22,601 nt of DNA from contig CAYPCN010000021.1 of assembly GCA_964409235.1 (NCBI GenBank), forward strand, positions 1-22,601. Direction: 5' to 3'. How positions within the stretch are numbered: position 1 is the first letter of the stretch; the number at the start of each line of letters is the position of its first letter. A model generated the notes under the pieces. That model was not told the origin of the DNA and ran no database searches. It worked only from the letters and a program-made list of their open reading frames with translations. The position numbers and the translations under genes were made by a program. Of the stretch, positions 6,690 to 13,731 are shown piece by piece. The stretch is from CAINFV01 sp964409235 (GTDB lineage Bacteria; Chlamydiota; Chlamydiia; Chlamydiales; FEN-1388).

Positions 6690-7879
6690 TTAAGACATCG
6701 AAGGACGAAATGCCACATCTTCTCAAAGACTTGGCAGAGGGCTCCATTGGCGACAACGTTTGTGGACGTTACCAGTGGATCGAGGATAACGTTAAAGGCT
6801 AAGATGATCGCAATCATTTCTGGGGTGAAGGAGAGATAGGCTTCGTAGATGGGGAGCATGACGAAAATGGCGCCGCCTAGTACGGCCGCTGTGGCAAAAC
6901 GGGCGAGCACGAATACCATGCTGAATGTCAGCCATGTCGATAGCGAGGGCGGCGCTCCGAAGAACTGCGCAAAGAGGAGAAAGCACAAAAACGTATTCGT
7001 AATACAATCCCCAATCTGTTGAATGTTCGTGGTGGCAGGAATCACGGCATGGGCAAAGGAGGGAGTACGAAGGTTTTTCCCTGTCCCTTCAATGGTCCAT
7101 GGCATTGTCGAGAGACTACATCCAGACGAAAAGGCGAGACTGCCCGCTGGCAGTAGATTTTTCATAGCGTCTATGGCGCGACGAAAGGACCACTCATTTC
7201 CGAGGAGAAAGAGGAAGGCTAGGTAGAGAGCTACATAGAGAACGAGCCAGGCGATGAGGAGACTGTACTGGGCAAAGAGCTGGTGGATCAGCTGCGTTTG
7301 ATGCATACGGACAACAAAACCGAGAACAAAGAGAGGAATTAGTCGCGCGAATACACGCGAGAGCGTCCACTCTGCTGCCTCCTTACCTTTTTGAATCACC
7401 TGTATCAGAGATGGCGTCCTCAGTGCGGCGCCCGCGCATCCGATGACAAGACCCGCTATCACTCCTTTGTCTGCCGACCACCATGCGGGTTTTTTGATGG
7501 GGAGCTGCCAGAGCGCTGAGAAATCAGAAGAGATGTCTGCAATGGTGATGGGAGGCATGACGTCGAGCGCAAGATGCCCGCAGAAGAACGCGTACCATAC
7601 GCTGGACAGATTCGACAATGTTTCAAAAACGATGAGCGACACAATAAAGATAGGGGCTCGCTGTTGAAAAGAAGCCACGGTATGAGCAATAAAAAAGGCC
7701 ACTGTGAAAGGCAACAGCAATAAGAGCACATCTTTAATGGTCACGCTGATGGAGTAGAGGGCTTGGTGGGCAATTGTAGGGATATGAGAAGCTACAAGGA
7801 GATAGAGAGCAATTAAGACAAGAATTTGGACTCCTCGATGGCGGAGGCTCTTGATACCTGCAACAATCATTGGCGCCAT
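6659..7879 (-). CDS. Dicarboxylate/amino acid:cation symporter (DAACS family)
   Basis: A 406-residue integral membrane protein with many hydrophobic segments and the signature loops of the GltP/GltT family. The first hairpin region reads AFSSGCSLSTMP (249-260, the serine-rich HP motif), then PATTNIQQIGD (281-291, the ATxNMDG region) and NVILDPLVTSTNVVANG (363-379, the NxxxD region of TM8). It should import glutamate, aspartate or other dicarboxylates with Na+ or H+. Chlamydiae carry such importers to draw on host metabolites. GGAGGG lies about 6 nt before the ATG. It is convergent with the deaminase gene, and its start is 23 nt from the edge of a 151-bp repeat element. The exact substrate is unknown. 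Confidence 0.85.
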   Translation of the reverse strand: MAPMIVAGIKSLRHRGVQILVLIALYLLVASHIPTIAHQALYSISVTIKDVLLLLLPFTVAFFIAHTVASFQQRAPIFIVSLIVFETLSNLSSVWYAFFCGHLALDVMPPITIADISSDFSALWQLPIKKPAWWSADKGVIAGLVIGCAGAALRTPSLIQVIQKGKEAAEWTLSRVFARLIPLFVLGFVVRMHQTQLIHQLFAQYSLLIAWLVLYVALYLAFLFLLGNEWSFRRAIDAMKNLLPAGSLAFSSGCSLSTMPWTIEGTGKNLRTPSFAHAVIPATTNIQQIGDCITNTFLCFLLFAQFFGAPPSLSTWLTFSMVFVLARFATAAVLGGAIFVMLPIYEAYLSFTPEMIAIILAFNVILDPLVTSTNVVANGALCQVFEKMWHFVLRCLNRLLSRLKGT

Positions 7880-7902
7880 ACATCCCTCCCTTTTGAAGTC
7901 AT

Positions 7903-8053
7903 AGCCATTTGCGATGTGGATTTTAGAGGAGAAATGGAAGGTTTTTGGATCGAGCTACCCCACAACCAATGAAGCCCATATGCCCTGACGTGTGGGCGAG
8001 GAGGTTTGTGGGTAGATTTGGCCAAAAAATCCTAGGGCACATCGCAAATGGCT
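7903..8053. mobile_element. MITE-like palindromic repeat, copy 3 (best preserved)
   Basis: A 151-bp element with perfect 16-bp terminal inverted repeats (AGCCATTTGCGATGTG at 7903-7918 and its reverse complement at 8038-8053). The arms also pair imperfectly inside: GGATTTT near the left end with AAAAAATCC near the right, and TACCCCACAA with TTGTGGGTA. A small stem lies near the centre (GCCCATA / TGTGGGC). It has no coding capacity. It lies between the divergent transporter and secreted-protein genes. No target-site duplication is obvious. Confidence 0.8.
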
Positions 8054-8205
8054 CAGCTAATATTCTTTTATTGTCTATAAGGCGTCAATCAATTCTATCG
8101 GCAAAAAAATCATTTACGCCCCTTAGCGGAATGTATATGATGCGGATAGGGATCTATAAAAGAGGTGTACATAATTTTCTAAGCTATGATTGGAGAAATA
8201 AATGT

Positions 8206-9123
8206 ATGAATTATACATCGTGGATAATTCCATTGATTGTATTAGCATGGAGCGGGTTTTGCCCCCTCACTTCATACGGCGAGGAATCGACGCAAGATGC
8301 CCCACTTGCATGGGAGCAACTTCTTTTAACGGAGGCGGAAAAGAAGGCGTCGACGGTTTCGGACTACCCAAATTTTTCGGACAACCCGCGCCTTACCAAG
8401 CGGATGAAGCGGCTCATGTCTCCGTATCTGCTGCCGCTTAATAGTCCCCTGAAGCGTCGTTTAGATCAGATTTTCTCAAAGCCAGGGATCATCAAAAATA
8501 ACAAAACCTTGAAACGCGCTGGGTTTTCTATTCTTTTTTCGCAAAAGAGAAGCTACATTGTGGTGGCAAAACATCCTAAGGTAAAGGGCTATCTCTTCAA
8601 GATTTATCTCGATTCTAAGAGGGTGCATAAGGATGGGATGAGGGGCTGGGAATTGTTGACGACGAGATGTATTGTGGCAAAGAAAATTAAAAGGATCATT
8701 CGCAAGAAGCATCTTCGCCATTTTACTGTAGCAACGAAGTGGTTATATCCTGTGCCTCCTCCACTAAAGAAAGCGAAAGCCAAAGCAGAGCCAGTGGTTC
8801 TTTTGGTCAAGGATATGAAAATCTATAACCGGAAAGCATCCCGACGCGTATGGGAGACAAAGGCAAACCCAAGGATTTTGAAAGAGCTGTATGCCGTTTT
8901 AAAACGAGGGTATGGGTCGGCGTTTCTTCATGGGAATGTTCCGTATACGAAGAAGGGAAAATTTGCGTTCATTGATACCGAGTATGCCAAACGGAAGATC
9001 CCCTTGCCGCACGTGAAGCACTTTCTTTCAAAGAAAATGAAGATATACTGGGATCGTTTGACCTCTCGATGCCCCAAAAAGCATGGCATCTACGTTCAAA
9101 CACAAGCCCATCCTGTAGGGTAA
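8206..9123 (+). CDS. Secreted protein with weak kinase-like motifs
   Basis: 305 residues from the ATG at 8206, with GGAGA about 10 nt upstream. Upstream in-frame codons reach into the repeat element and have no ribosome site. Residues 1-25 form a signal peptide (hydrophobic core IIPLIVLAWSGF, likely cleavage after SYG). The rest is very basic. SYIVVAKHPKVKGYLFKIYLDS (117-137) looks like a kinase N-lobe strand pair with a candidate lysine. LHGNVPYT (241-248) and FAFIDTEY (253-260) resemble the catalytic and metal-binding loops of APH/fructosamine-kinase-type phosphotransferases. I recall similar unannotated proteins in Chlamydia-like bacteria. An effector or periplasmic kinase-like role is inference. 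Confidence 0.7.
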   Translation: MNYTSWIIPLIVLAWSGFCPLTSYGEESTQDAPLAWEQLLLTEAEKKASTVSDYPNFSDNPRLTKRMKRLMSPYLLPLNSPLKRRLDQIFSKPGIIKNNKTLKRAGFSILFSQKRSYIVVAKHPKVKGYLFKIYLDSKRVHKDGMRGWELLTTRCIVAKKIKRIIRKKHLRHFTVATKWLYPVPPPLKKAKAKAEPVVLLVKDMKIYNRKASRRVWETKANPRILKELYAVLKRGYGSAFLHGNVPYTKKGKFAFIDTEYAKRKIPLPHVKHFLSKKMKIYWDRLTSRCPKKHGIYVQTQAHPVG

Positions 9124-9133
9124 AATCAAGAAA

Positions 9134-9171
9134 GCCCTAAGGCCTCGTCAGTTCTTGGGAGGCCTTAGGGC
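9134..9171 (-). terminator. Strong terminator between convergent genes
   Basis: GCCCTAAGGCCT (9134-9145) and AGGCCTTAGGGC (9160-9171) form a perfect 12-bp stem with a 14-nt loop. On the minus strand it is followed by the U-rich TTTCTTGATTTTA, so it should terminate the four-helix membrane gene. It may also stop the plus-strand gene ending 11 nt away. Confidence 0.8.
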
Positions 9172-9180
9172 GGAGATGGA

Positions 9181-9567
9181 CTATCTCATGAACCCGCAGG
9201 ATATGAGGTAGAGTCCGATGATCAAGGTGATGATCATCATCCATGACCATCCATTCTTATGTCGCATGATCGCATTGATCCAATCAGCACACACAGCTGG
9301 ATATCCAAGTCGAAGGATTCCTTGGACGACCATGATGGCTCCCAAAAGCGTGATGACCAACGACCAATTCCATATCCATACGGGATGGCCAATCAAGATG
9401 GCAAGGCCGCTGAGCAAGCTTATGGCGCCTGCCGTCATTAACAGGCCATGATTGCCGACAACGGCCTTGATGCCCTGTAGCATCTCATCTCGCCGTGTTG
9501 CTAACAGAACGAACATGATGAGCATGTAGAGACCTAAAAGACGCGCTAAAAATACCGAAAGCTCCAT
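9181..9567 (-). CDS. Small four-helix integral membrane protein
   Basis: 128 residues with about four hydrophobic helices (roughly 6-24, 42-60, 66-85 and 107-126) and short polar links, including a basic RRDEM after the first. No catalytic motif is recognised. It has its own promoter, a clear AGGAG 7 nt before the ATG, and a strong terminator, so it is a monocistronic real gene. The pattern resembles small uncharacterised inner-membrane proteins of intracellular bacteria. Function unknown. Confidence 0.8.
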   Translation of the reverse strand: MELSVFLARLLGLYMLIMFVLLATRRDEMLQGIKAVVGNHGLLMTAGAISLLSGLAILIGHPVWIWNWSLVITLLGAIMVVQGILRLGYPAVCADWINAIMRHKNGWSWMMIITLIIGLYLISCGFMR

Positions 9568-9609
9568 AGAAGAACTCCTTTTGTTTATGACTGCACGTAC
9601 TGATTTCTT

Positions 9610-9638
9610 TGTATCCGCAGCGACCTAGTTATTGTCAA
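9610..9638 (-). promoter_or_regulatory. Sigma-70-type promoter of the membrane-protein gene
   Basis: On the minus strand, a perfect TTGACA (9633-9638), a 17-nt spacer and GATACA (9610-9615, a weak -10) lie about 45 nt before the ATG at 9567. Confidence 0.55.
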
Positions 9639-9693
9639 ATAATAATTACAAACAAACAGGGGTTGATACCTATCAGACGTCAGTGAGGGTTTG

Positions 9694-10911
9694 TTAAGAG
9701 AGGGCGGCCGACGTGCCGGCGATATACCCCGTTGTCCAGGCGTTTTGTAGATTAAACCCGCCTGTCAGGCCATCGATATCGAGGATTTCGCCGGCGAAAA
9801 ACAGTCTCGGGCAAAGAGTGCTTTCCATCGTTTTGAATGAAACTTCTTTCAAGCACACACCACCACAGGTGACAAATTCCTCCTTATAAGGACCCTTGCC
9901 CTCGATGGTATACCGATCGTCGTGAAGCTGTTTCGCTAGCAGGTTGAGGCTATGAAGAGAGACATCGTTCACCCGCCTGTGGGCGCTGTTGCCATGGCGT
10001 TCAACCAGGAGGCCCCATAGGCTTTTGGGAAGCTCGAATATGCTTGTAGCAACGAGCGTTTTCTGAGGCGAATTCTTTTTGAGAAGCACAAGCTGGCGGT
10101 AGATATCGTCGTACGAGGTGTGTGGGAGCCAGTTGATGGATAGTTCAGCGCGGTAGTTTTGTTCGAATAAGGTACGGGCCGCAAATGCCGAAAGCTTCAG
10201 GATGCAGGGCCCGCTGAATCCAAGATGAGTAATGAGAAGAGGCCCTTGCTGAGAGAAAGGCGTGGACACAATTCGGGCTTCTACTGGATCAACGCAGATC
10301 CCGCTCAAACGGCACAGGGGCGAGGAAGGACAAGAAAAGGAAAAGAGAGATGGAATTGGCGGGATGATGGCATGCCCTAGAGCGCGCGCTAATGCATAGC
10401 CCTCGGGACTGCTTCCTGTGGCCATGAGAAGAGACTGGCATGCAAGAGGCTCCTCCTTCCCTTGAATTGAAAGATCAAAGTGGTGTTCGGAGCGAGCGAT
10501 GGAGAGAATTTTTTGGTCAAAAGCAATGTCAACACCTGCTGATATTGCTTGAGAAGTCAGACATTTGACAATAGTGTCAGAGGTATTGCTGCTGGGGAAG
10601 ACACGGCCATCGTCTTCCGTCTTCAAAGTGACGCCGCGTGCTGTAAACCAATCGATGGTGTCTTTCGGTTGAAATCGATGAAACGGGCCAATGAGTTCTT
10701 GGCTGCCGCGAGGATAGTGTTGGATCAATAAGGAAGGCGTACAACAGGCATTGGTGACATTACACCGTTTTCCTCCAGAGAGGCGCACCTTGGTGAGTAT
10801 ACGTCCCGTCTTTTCAAGGATGAGGACAGAAGCTCTTGGATTGGCGGCTTTTGCGGCGAGGGCGGCGAACACCCCCGCAGCTCCACCGCCAATAATACCT
10901 ACAGTATACAT
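9694..10911 (-). CDS. HI0933/YhiN-family FAD-dependent oxidoreductase
   Basis: A 405-residue flavoprotein. The N-terminal Rossmann motif is IIGGGAAGVFAALAA (6-20). The family signature LSGGKRCNVTN is at 44-54. The C-terminal FAD-binding segment reads FFAGEILDIDGLTGGFNLQNAW, preceded by CGGVCLKEV, as in HI0933/BaiN/YhiN proteins, which are about 390-420 residues. The physiological substrate of this family is mostly unknown; BaiN itself acts on bile-acid intermediates, which is unlikely here. It lies 78 nt downstream of the LRR gene on the same strand. Its ribosome site is weak, and a 6-bp hairpin precedes the start. Confidence 0.9.
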   Translation of the reverse strand: MYTVGIIGGGAAGVFAALAAKAANPRASVLILEKTGRILTKVRLSGGKRCNVTNACCTPSLLIQHYPRGSQELIGPFHRFQPKDTIDWFTARGVTLKTEDDGRVFPSSNTSDTIVKCLTSQAISAGVDIAFDQKILSIARSEHHFDLSIQGKEEPLACQSLLMATGSSPEGYALARALGHAIIPPIPSLFSFSCPSSPLCRLSGICVDPVEARIVSTPFSQQGPLLITHLGFSGPCILKLSAFAARTLFEQNYRAELSINWLPHTSYDDIYRQLVLLKKNSPQKTLVATSIFELPKSLWGLLVERHGNSAHRRVNDVSLHSLNLLAKQLHDDRYTIEGKGPYKEEFVTCGGVCLKEVSFKTMESTLCPRLFFAGEILDIDGLTGGFNLQNAWTTGYIAGTSAALS

Positions 10912-10928
10912 AGAGTCATTTGGTGATG

Positions 10929-10944
10929 TGTCCTTTTGAGGACA
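10929..10944 (-). promoter_or_regulatory. Hairpin before the flavoprotein start
   Basis: TGTCCT and AGGACA form a perfect 6-bp stem around a 4-nt loop, 17 nt upstream of the ATG at 10911. The stem includes the only SD-like purine run (AAAGGAC) nearby. Whether it is an operator or an RNA stem is open. Confidence 0.35.
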
Positions 10945-10989
10945 GAGTAGGATCTTTTGGGCCGAATCCCGTGGGATGCGGTTGCGGCT

Positions 10990-12291
10990 TCATGATGAGA
11001 GGAGCCATGCACAACTCTGGGATAGGCTTCGCCAGATATTTTTGTATATAGGATCTCTCAACACCACTAACGTGCGTCCAATCTTACTTTTTTTATAGTC
11101 GTATGCTAGACCCTCTAAAGTCCAGGTCCCTCCCGTTATGCCTGTGAGGTGGTTTCCCCTCACGTCGATCGTCTGCAAATACGCCAATGAATGGAGTGCT
11201 GCAATGGGTAGTTCGGACAGCTCATTATCTCTCAGCTCTAGTGTCTGTAACAATCGAAGATTTGCCAATGGGAAGCCTATTTCTTGTAATCGATTCTGAT
11301 TCGCCAACAAATGCTCCAATTTTTTTAGATGTCGTGTTTCTTCGGGCAATCTCGTCAACTGATTACCGGAGATATCCAATATTCGCAGCTTCTTCAAGTG
11401 TTCTATTTCTCCTGGCAACGAAGAAAGTCGATTGCCCCCCACCCATAGCTGTTTTAATTTTTTTAATCGTCCGATCTCTGCGGGAAGAGAGGACAGCCTA
11501 TTGTGGGAGAGATCCAAGTACTTCAAGTTTTCTACATGCGTTATTTCCAAAGGAAGATAGTTTATCTCCAAATTCGACAAAACCAATTGTCCAGTATCGC
11601 GCATAGTGTTCGGCAAGGACAAATAGGCAGCGACATTTTCAGCTTCGGCAATCCATTCGTCGCGAGATCCGGGGGTACCGTGAACTATGAGAAGCCTTCG
11701 TCCCACCTGTACGAGATTGTATGAACGAATGGCATAAAGAGCTCTTTTCAATTGAGAGATGTCTTGAGTAAGCGTATCTCTGTTGATGGGTCCAAAGATC
11801 GCGCGGATTTCGTCTGGTAGGTTGCTCCATGCACTCATGACCTGTTGCTTTATCTCGTGCAAAGTTCGAGTGATGCCCTGGTCGTCCATTGCTTCAGGCG
11901 GAGGAATGGGGTGTCCAAAGATTTGAGAGTACAGAGGACCAGCCTCTCGATCCAAGGAGCATTCCGCGAGATTCACTCGACGTGCCAGACAAATTCCCTT
12001 GATACATTCTTCTGCATGTTGAGAAACGCGCACGGCTTGTCCCAAGCGTCGTTGTTCTTCCTCGGATAGGAACTGCGACAAATACTGAGCAACGGGTACA
12101 TCGAGCATGAATATGTCTGGACGAGCCGAGACGCTCGTGATGCCGAGTCGAGGCAAGCACGCTTCAGCCACTTGTTGAGCACGTCCCGACATCCCGCTTG
12201 GTGGTGCAGAAGGCTGTACTTCTTCTTCAGCAGCCTCGTGCATAGGAATAGCGTACCGCGTTGAAGTGCCCTCAACTCCTGTTGTTGTCAT
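10990..12291 (-). CDS. Leucine-rich repeat protein, candidate host-directed effector
   Basis: 433 residues with no signal peptide. Residues 232-385 contain six or seven LRRs of about 23 residues (LKYLDLSHNRLSSLPAEIGRL type, with the LPxxI pattern of bacterial effector and eukaryote-like LRRs). Residues 63-100 (LDVPVAQYLSQFLSEEEQRRL...) look like a helical F-box-like segment. If so, this would be an F-box/LRR protein that could recruit a host SCF ubiquitin ligase, as reported in amoeba-associated Chlamydiae. That assignment is weak. The N-terminal 60 residues are Pro/Glu/Ala-rich and low complexity. The start is well supported by AGGAGG 9 nt upstream and a promoter at 12321-12349. The C-terminus is hydrophobic (CAWLLSS). 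Confidence 0.85.
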   Translation of the reverse strand: MTTTGVEGTSTRYAIPMHEAAEEEVQPSAPPSGMSGRAQQVAEACLPRLGITSVSARPDIFMLDVPVAQYLSQFLSEEEQRRLGQAVRVSQHAEECIKGICLARRVNLAECSLDREAGPLYSQIFGHPIPPPEAMDDQGITRTLHEIKQQVMSAWSNLPDEIRAIFGPINRDTLTQDISQLKRALYAIRSYNLVQVGRRLLIVHGTPGSRDEWIAEAENVAAYLSLPNTMRDTGQLVLSNLEINYLPLEITHVENLKYLDLSHNRLSSLPAEIGRLKKLKQLWVGGNRLSSLPGEIEHLKKLRILDISGNQLTRLPEETRHLKKLEHLLANQNRLQEIGFPLANLRLLQTLELRDNELSELPIAALHSLAYLQTIDVRGNHLTGITGGTWTLEGLAYDYKKSKIGRTLVVLRDPIYKNIWRSLSQSCAWLLSS

Positions 12292-12320
12292 GCTAGTACT
12301 CCTCCTGGAAAATGTCCTGC

Positions 12321-12349
12321 ATTATACAAGCATTATAAAGTAATGTTTA
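12321..12349 (-). promoter_or_regulatory. Promoter of the LRR gene
   Basis: On the minus strand, TAAACA (12344-12349), a 17-nt spacer and a perfect TATAAT (12321-12326) lie about 30 nt before the ATG. A second TATAAT lies at 12332-12337. Confidence 0.6.
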
Positions 12350-12445
12350 ATATTGTAGGTGCACGTCAGTATTATTTTACATATAAATCAGCTTCCAGGA
12401 ATTCAAGGTGAATGTCCTAAGCCTTGGTGTAATTGTTGGCAAAAA

Positions 12446-12475
12446 TTGACTCTTCTTCTTCGAAACTGATATCAT
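12446..12475 (+). promoter_or_regulatory. Promoter of the LicD-family gene
   Basis: TTGACT (12446-12451), an 18-nt spacer and TATCAT (12470-12475), each 5 of 6 to consensus, end 28 nt before the ATG at 12504. Confidence 0.6.
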
Positions 12476-12503
12476 TTCCCTCATTTGTTTGTATGAGGCG
12501 TTC

Positions 12504-13586
12504 ATGAATGAAAAATTTCAGTCCACCCACACTCTTGCTATAGAGATTCTCCAGCTTGTCGTAGTAGTGCTCCTGTTGGTAGTACCAGCAAAAGGGTGGT
12601 CGGAGTCTCCGCGTCTTCTCATTGCCTTGGGCCCGAAATGCACTTTTACAGCTGAAGATCTTAGTCAAAGGATACCCCTTCAGATCGTATCGGGGACATA
12701 CCTAGAAATGAAGGATGCGATTAAGGTCTTAGACAGCACGCAGCCTATTCACGTCACAGTTATGAAAGATACTCCCGAGGAGCTTTCATACCTTGCTCAT
12801 GAGCTTGGCTATGATTTTTTATTGCTGAATGAAGATGTAGACACCGCCGTAAAAACCTTAGATGTCCTTATCCCAACCATCCCCACGACGGATGCGCAGT
12901 TGCCTCGTACGGACCCTCGAGAGATTGGATTGTTTTACGATCTCATGATGCGGGTCGACCAGATCTTCAAAGAGCATACTATTCATTACTGGGCGACGTG
13001 CGGGACACTATTGGGAGCTGTCCGCCATCAAGGTATGGTCCCTTGGGATGACGACATTGACCTGTGCATTATGGAAGATGAAATTTCTAGACTCGAAAAT
13101 CTGCGGGATGTTCTCGCAGAGAATGGGTTGGAGCTATACTACAGGCCAGATTTTGGATTTTATAAACTGTATCCCGTTGACGGTTCCCTGGTGACGCACG
13201 AGGAGACATTGGAAATCTGTCCTTGGCGGTTTCCCTTTGTGGATATTTTCCCCATGACCTATGTGTTGCCTGCCACAGTGGAGGGAGGAAAGGTGGCCTA
13301 TGAAAATGGGAAGATTGATTATGCCAGACGGGCATGGAAAGAGATTTTCCCTCGGGAATATTTCATGCCGGAAGATGTCCTTCCGCCGTGTCCTGAATTG
13401 CCCTTTGGGCCGATGATGATTCCCGTTCCCTCACATTATTTAGGGTATCTTACTCAGATGTACGGCGAGGATTGGAATCGCGTGGCCTATGTTCAATTCA
13501 GTCATCGTAATGAGAGCCTCTTAAAGCATGTTAAAGTCGATCTTATTGATCGGTCTCCACCCCAGTATGTGCTGCCGAATAGGTAA
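12504..13586 (+). CDS. LicD-family nucleotidyltransferase-fold protein with N-terminal membrane segment
   Basis: 360 residues from the ATG at 12504, with GAGG upstream. A TTG at 12489 is the less likely start. Residues 16-30 form a hydrophobic segment (LQLVVVVLLLVVPAK) serving as signal peptide or anchor. Residues 36-135 are an unrecognised domain. The LicD core follows: HYWATCGTLLGAVRHQG (161-177) and PWDDDIDL (180-187), the metal-binding DDDID motif of the family. LicD proteins transfer phosphocholine or related groups to surface glycans; fukutin-type relatives act in eukaryotes. Export of a LicD domain is unusual, since the bacterial prototype is cytosolic. It is transcribed divergently from the LRR gene. 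Confidence 0.88.
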   Translation: MNEKFQSTHTLAIEILQLVVVVLLLVVPAKGWSESPRLLIALGPKCTFTAEDLSQRIPLQIVSGTYLEMKDAIKVLDSTQPIHVTVMKDTPEELSYLAHELGYDFLLLNEDVDTAVKTLDVLIPTIPTTDAQLPRTDPREIGLFYDLMMRVDQIFKEHTIHYWATCGTLLGAVRHQGMVPWDDDIDLCIMEDEISRLENLRDVLAENGLELYYRPDFGFYKLYPVDGSLVTHEETLEICPWRFPFVDIFPMTYVLPATVEGGKVAYENGKIDYARRAWKEIFPREYFMPEDVLPPCPELPFGPMMIPVPSHYLGYLTQMYGEDWNRVAYVQFSHRNESLLKHVKVDLIDRSPPQYVLPNR

Positions 13587-13673
13587 TGAGTCCTTTGCGA
13601 TGCGCCTTTCGGAGGATAGGGTCGGGCCTGCCCAAAACCTTTTCACACATATGTCAGAACCGCAAATGGCTCA
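13587..13673. mobile_element. MITE-like palindromic repeat, copy 4 (short)
   Basis: An 87-bp copy starts one base after the licD-family stop codon. The left end TGAGTCCTTTGCGATGCG and the right end (reverse TGAGCCATTTGCGG) match the family terminus. Inside, GAAAAGGTTTTGGGCAGG in the reverse strand aligns with the arm of the 151-bp copy, and a central stem (GGGC/GCCC) is present. It lies between convergent genes and may serve as a bidirectional terminator. Confidence 0.65.
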
Positions 13674-13731
13674 TAATGCTTCTTCAGCGATTCTCGGCCA
13701 TGCAGCATCGAGGCAGAACTGCTGAAGCTTC

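Noticed and set aside
7945..8205. N-terminal extension of the secreted kinase-like protein
   Set aside because: It would be translated from the repeat element and would bury the clear signal peptide. The ATG at 8206 has an SD site.
9660..9693. Possible terminator after the flavoprotein gene (TGATAGGTATCA palindrome)
   Set aside because: Loop of only two bases and a short AT-rich stem; not distinguishable from chance.
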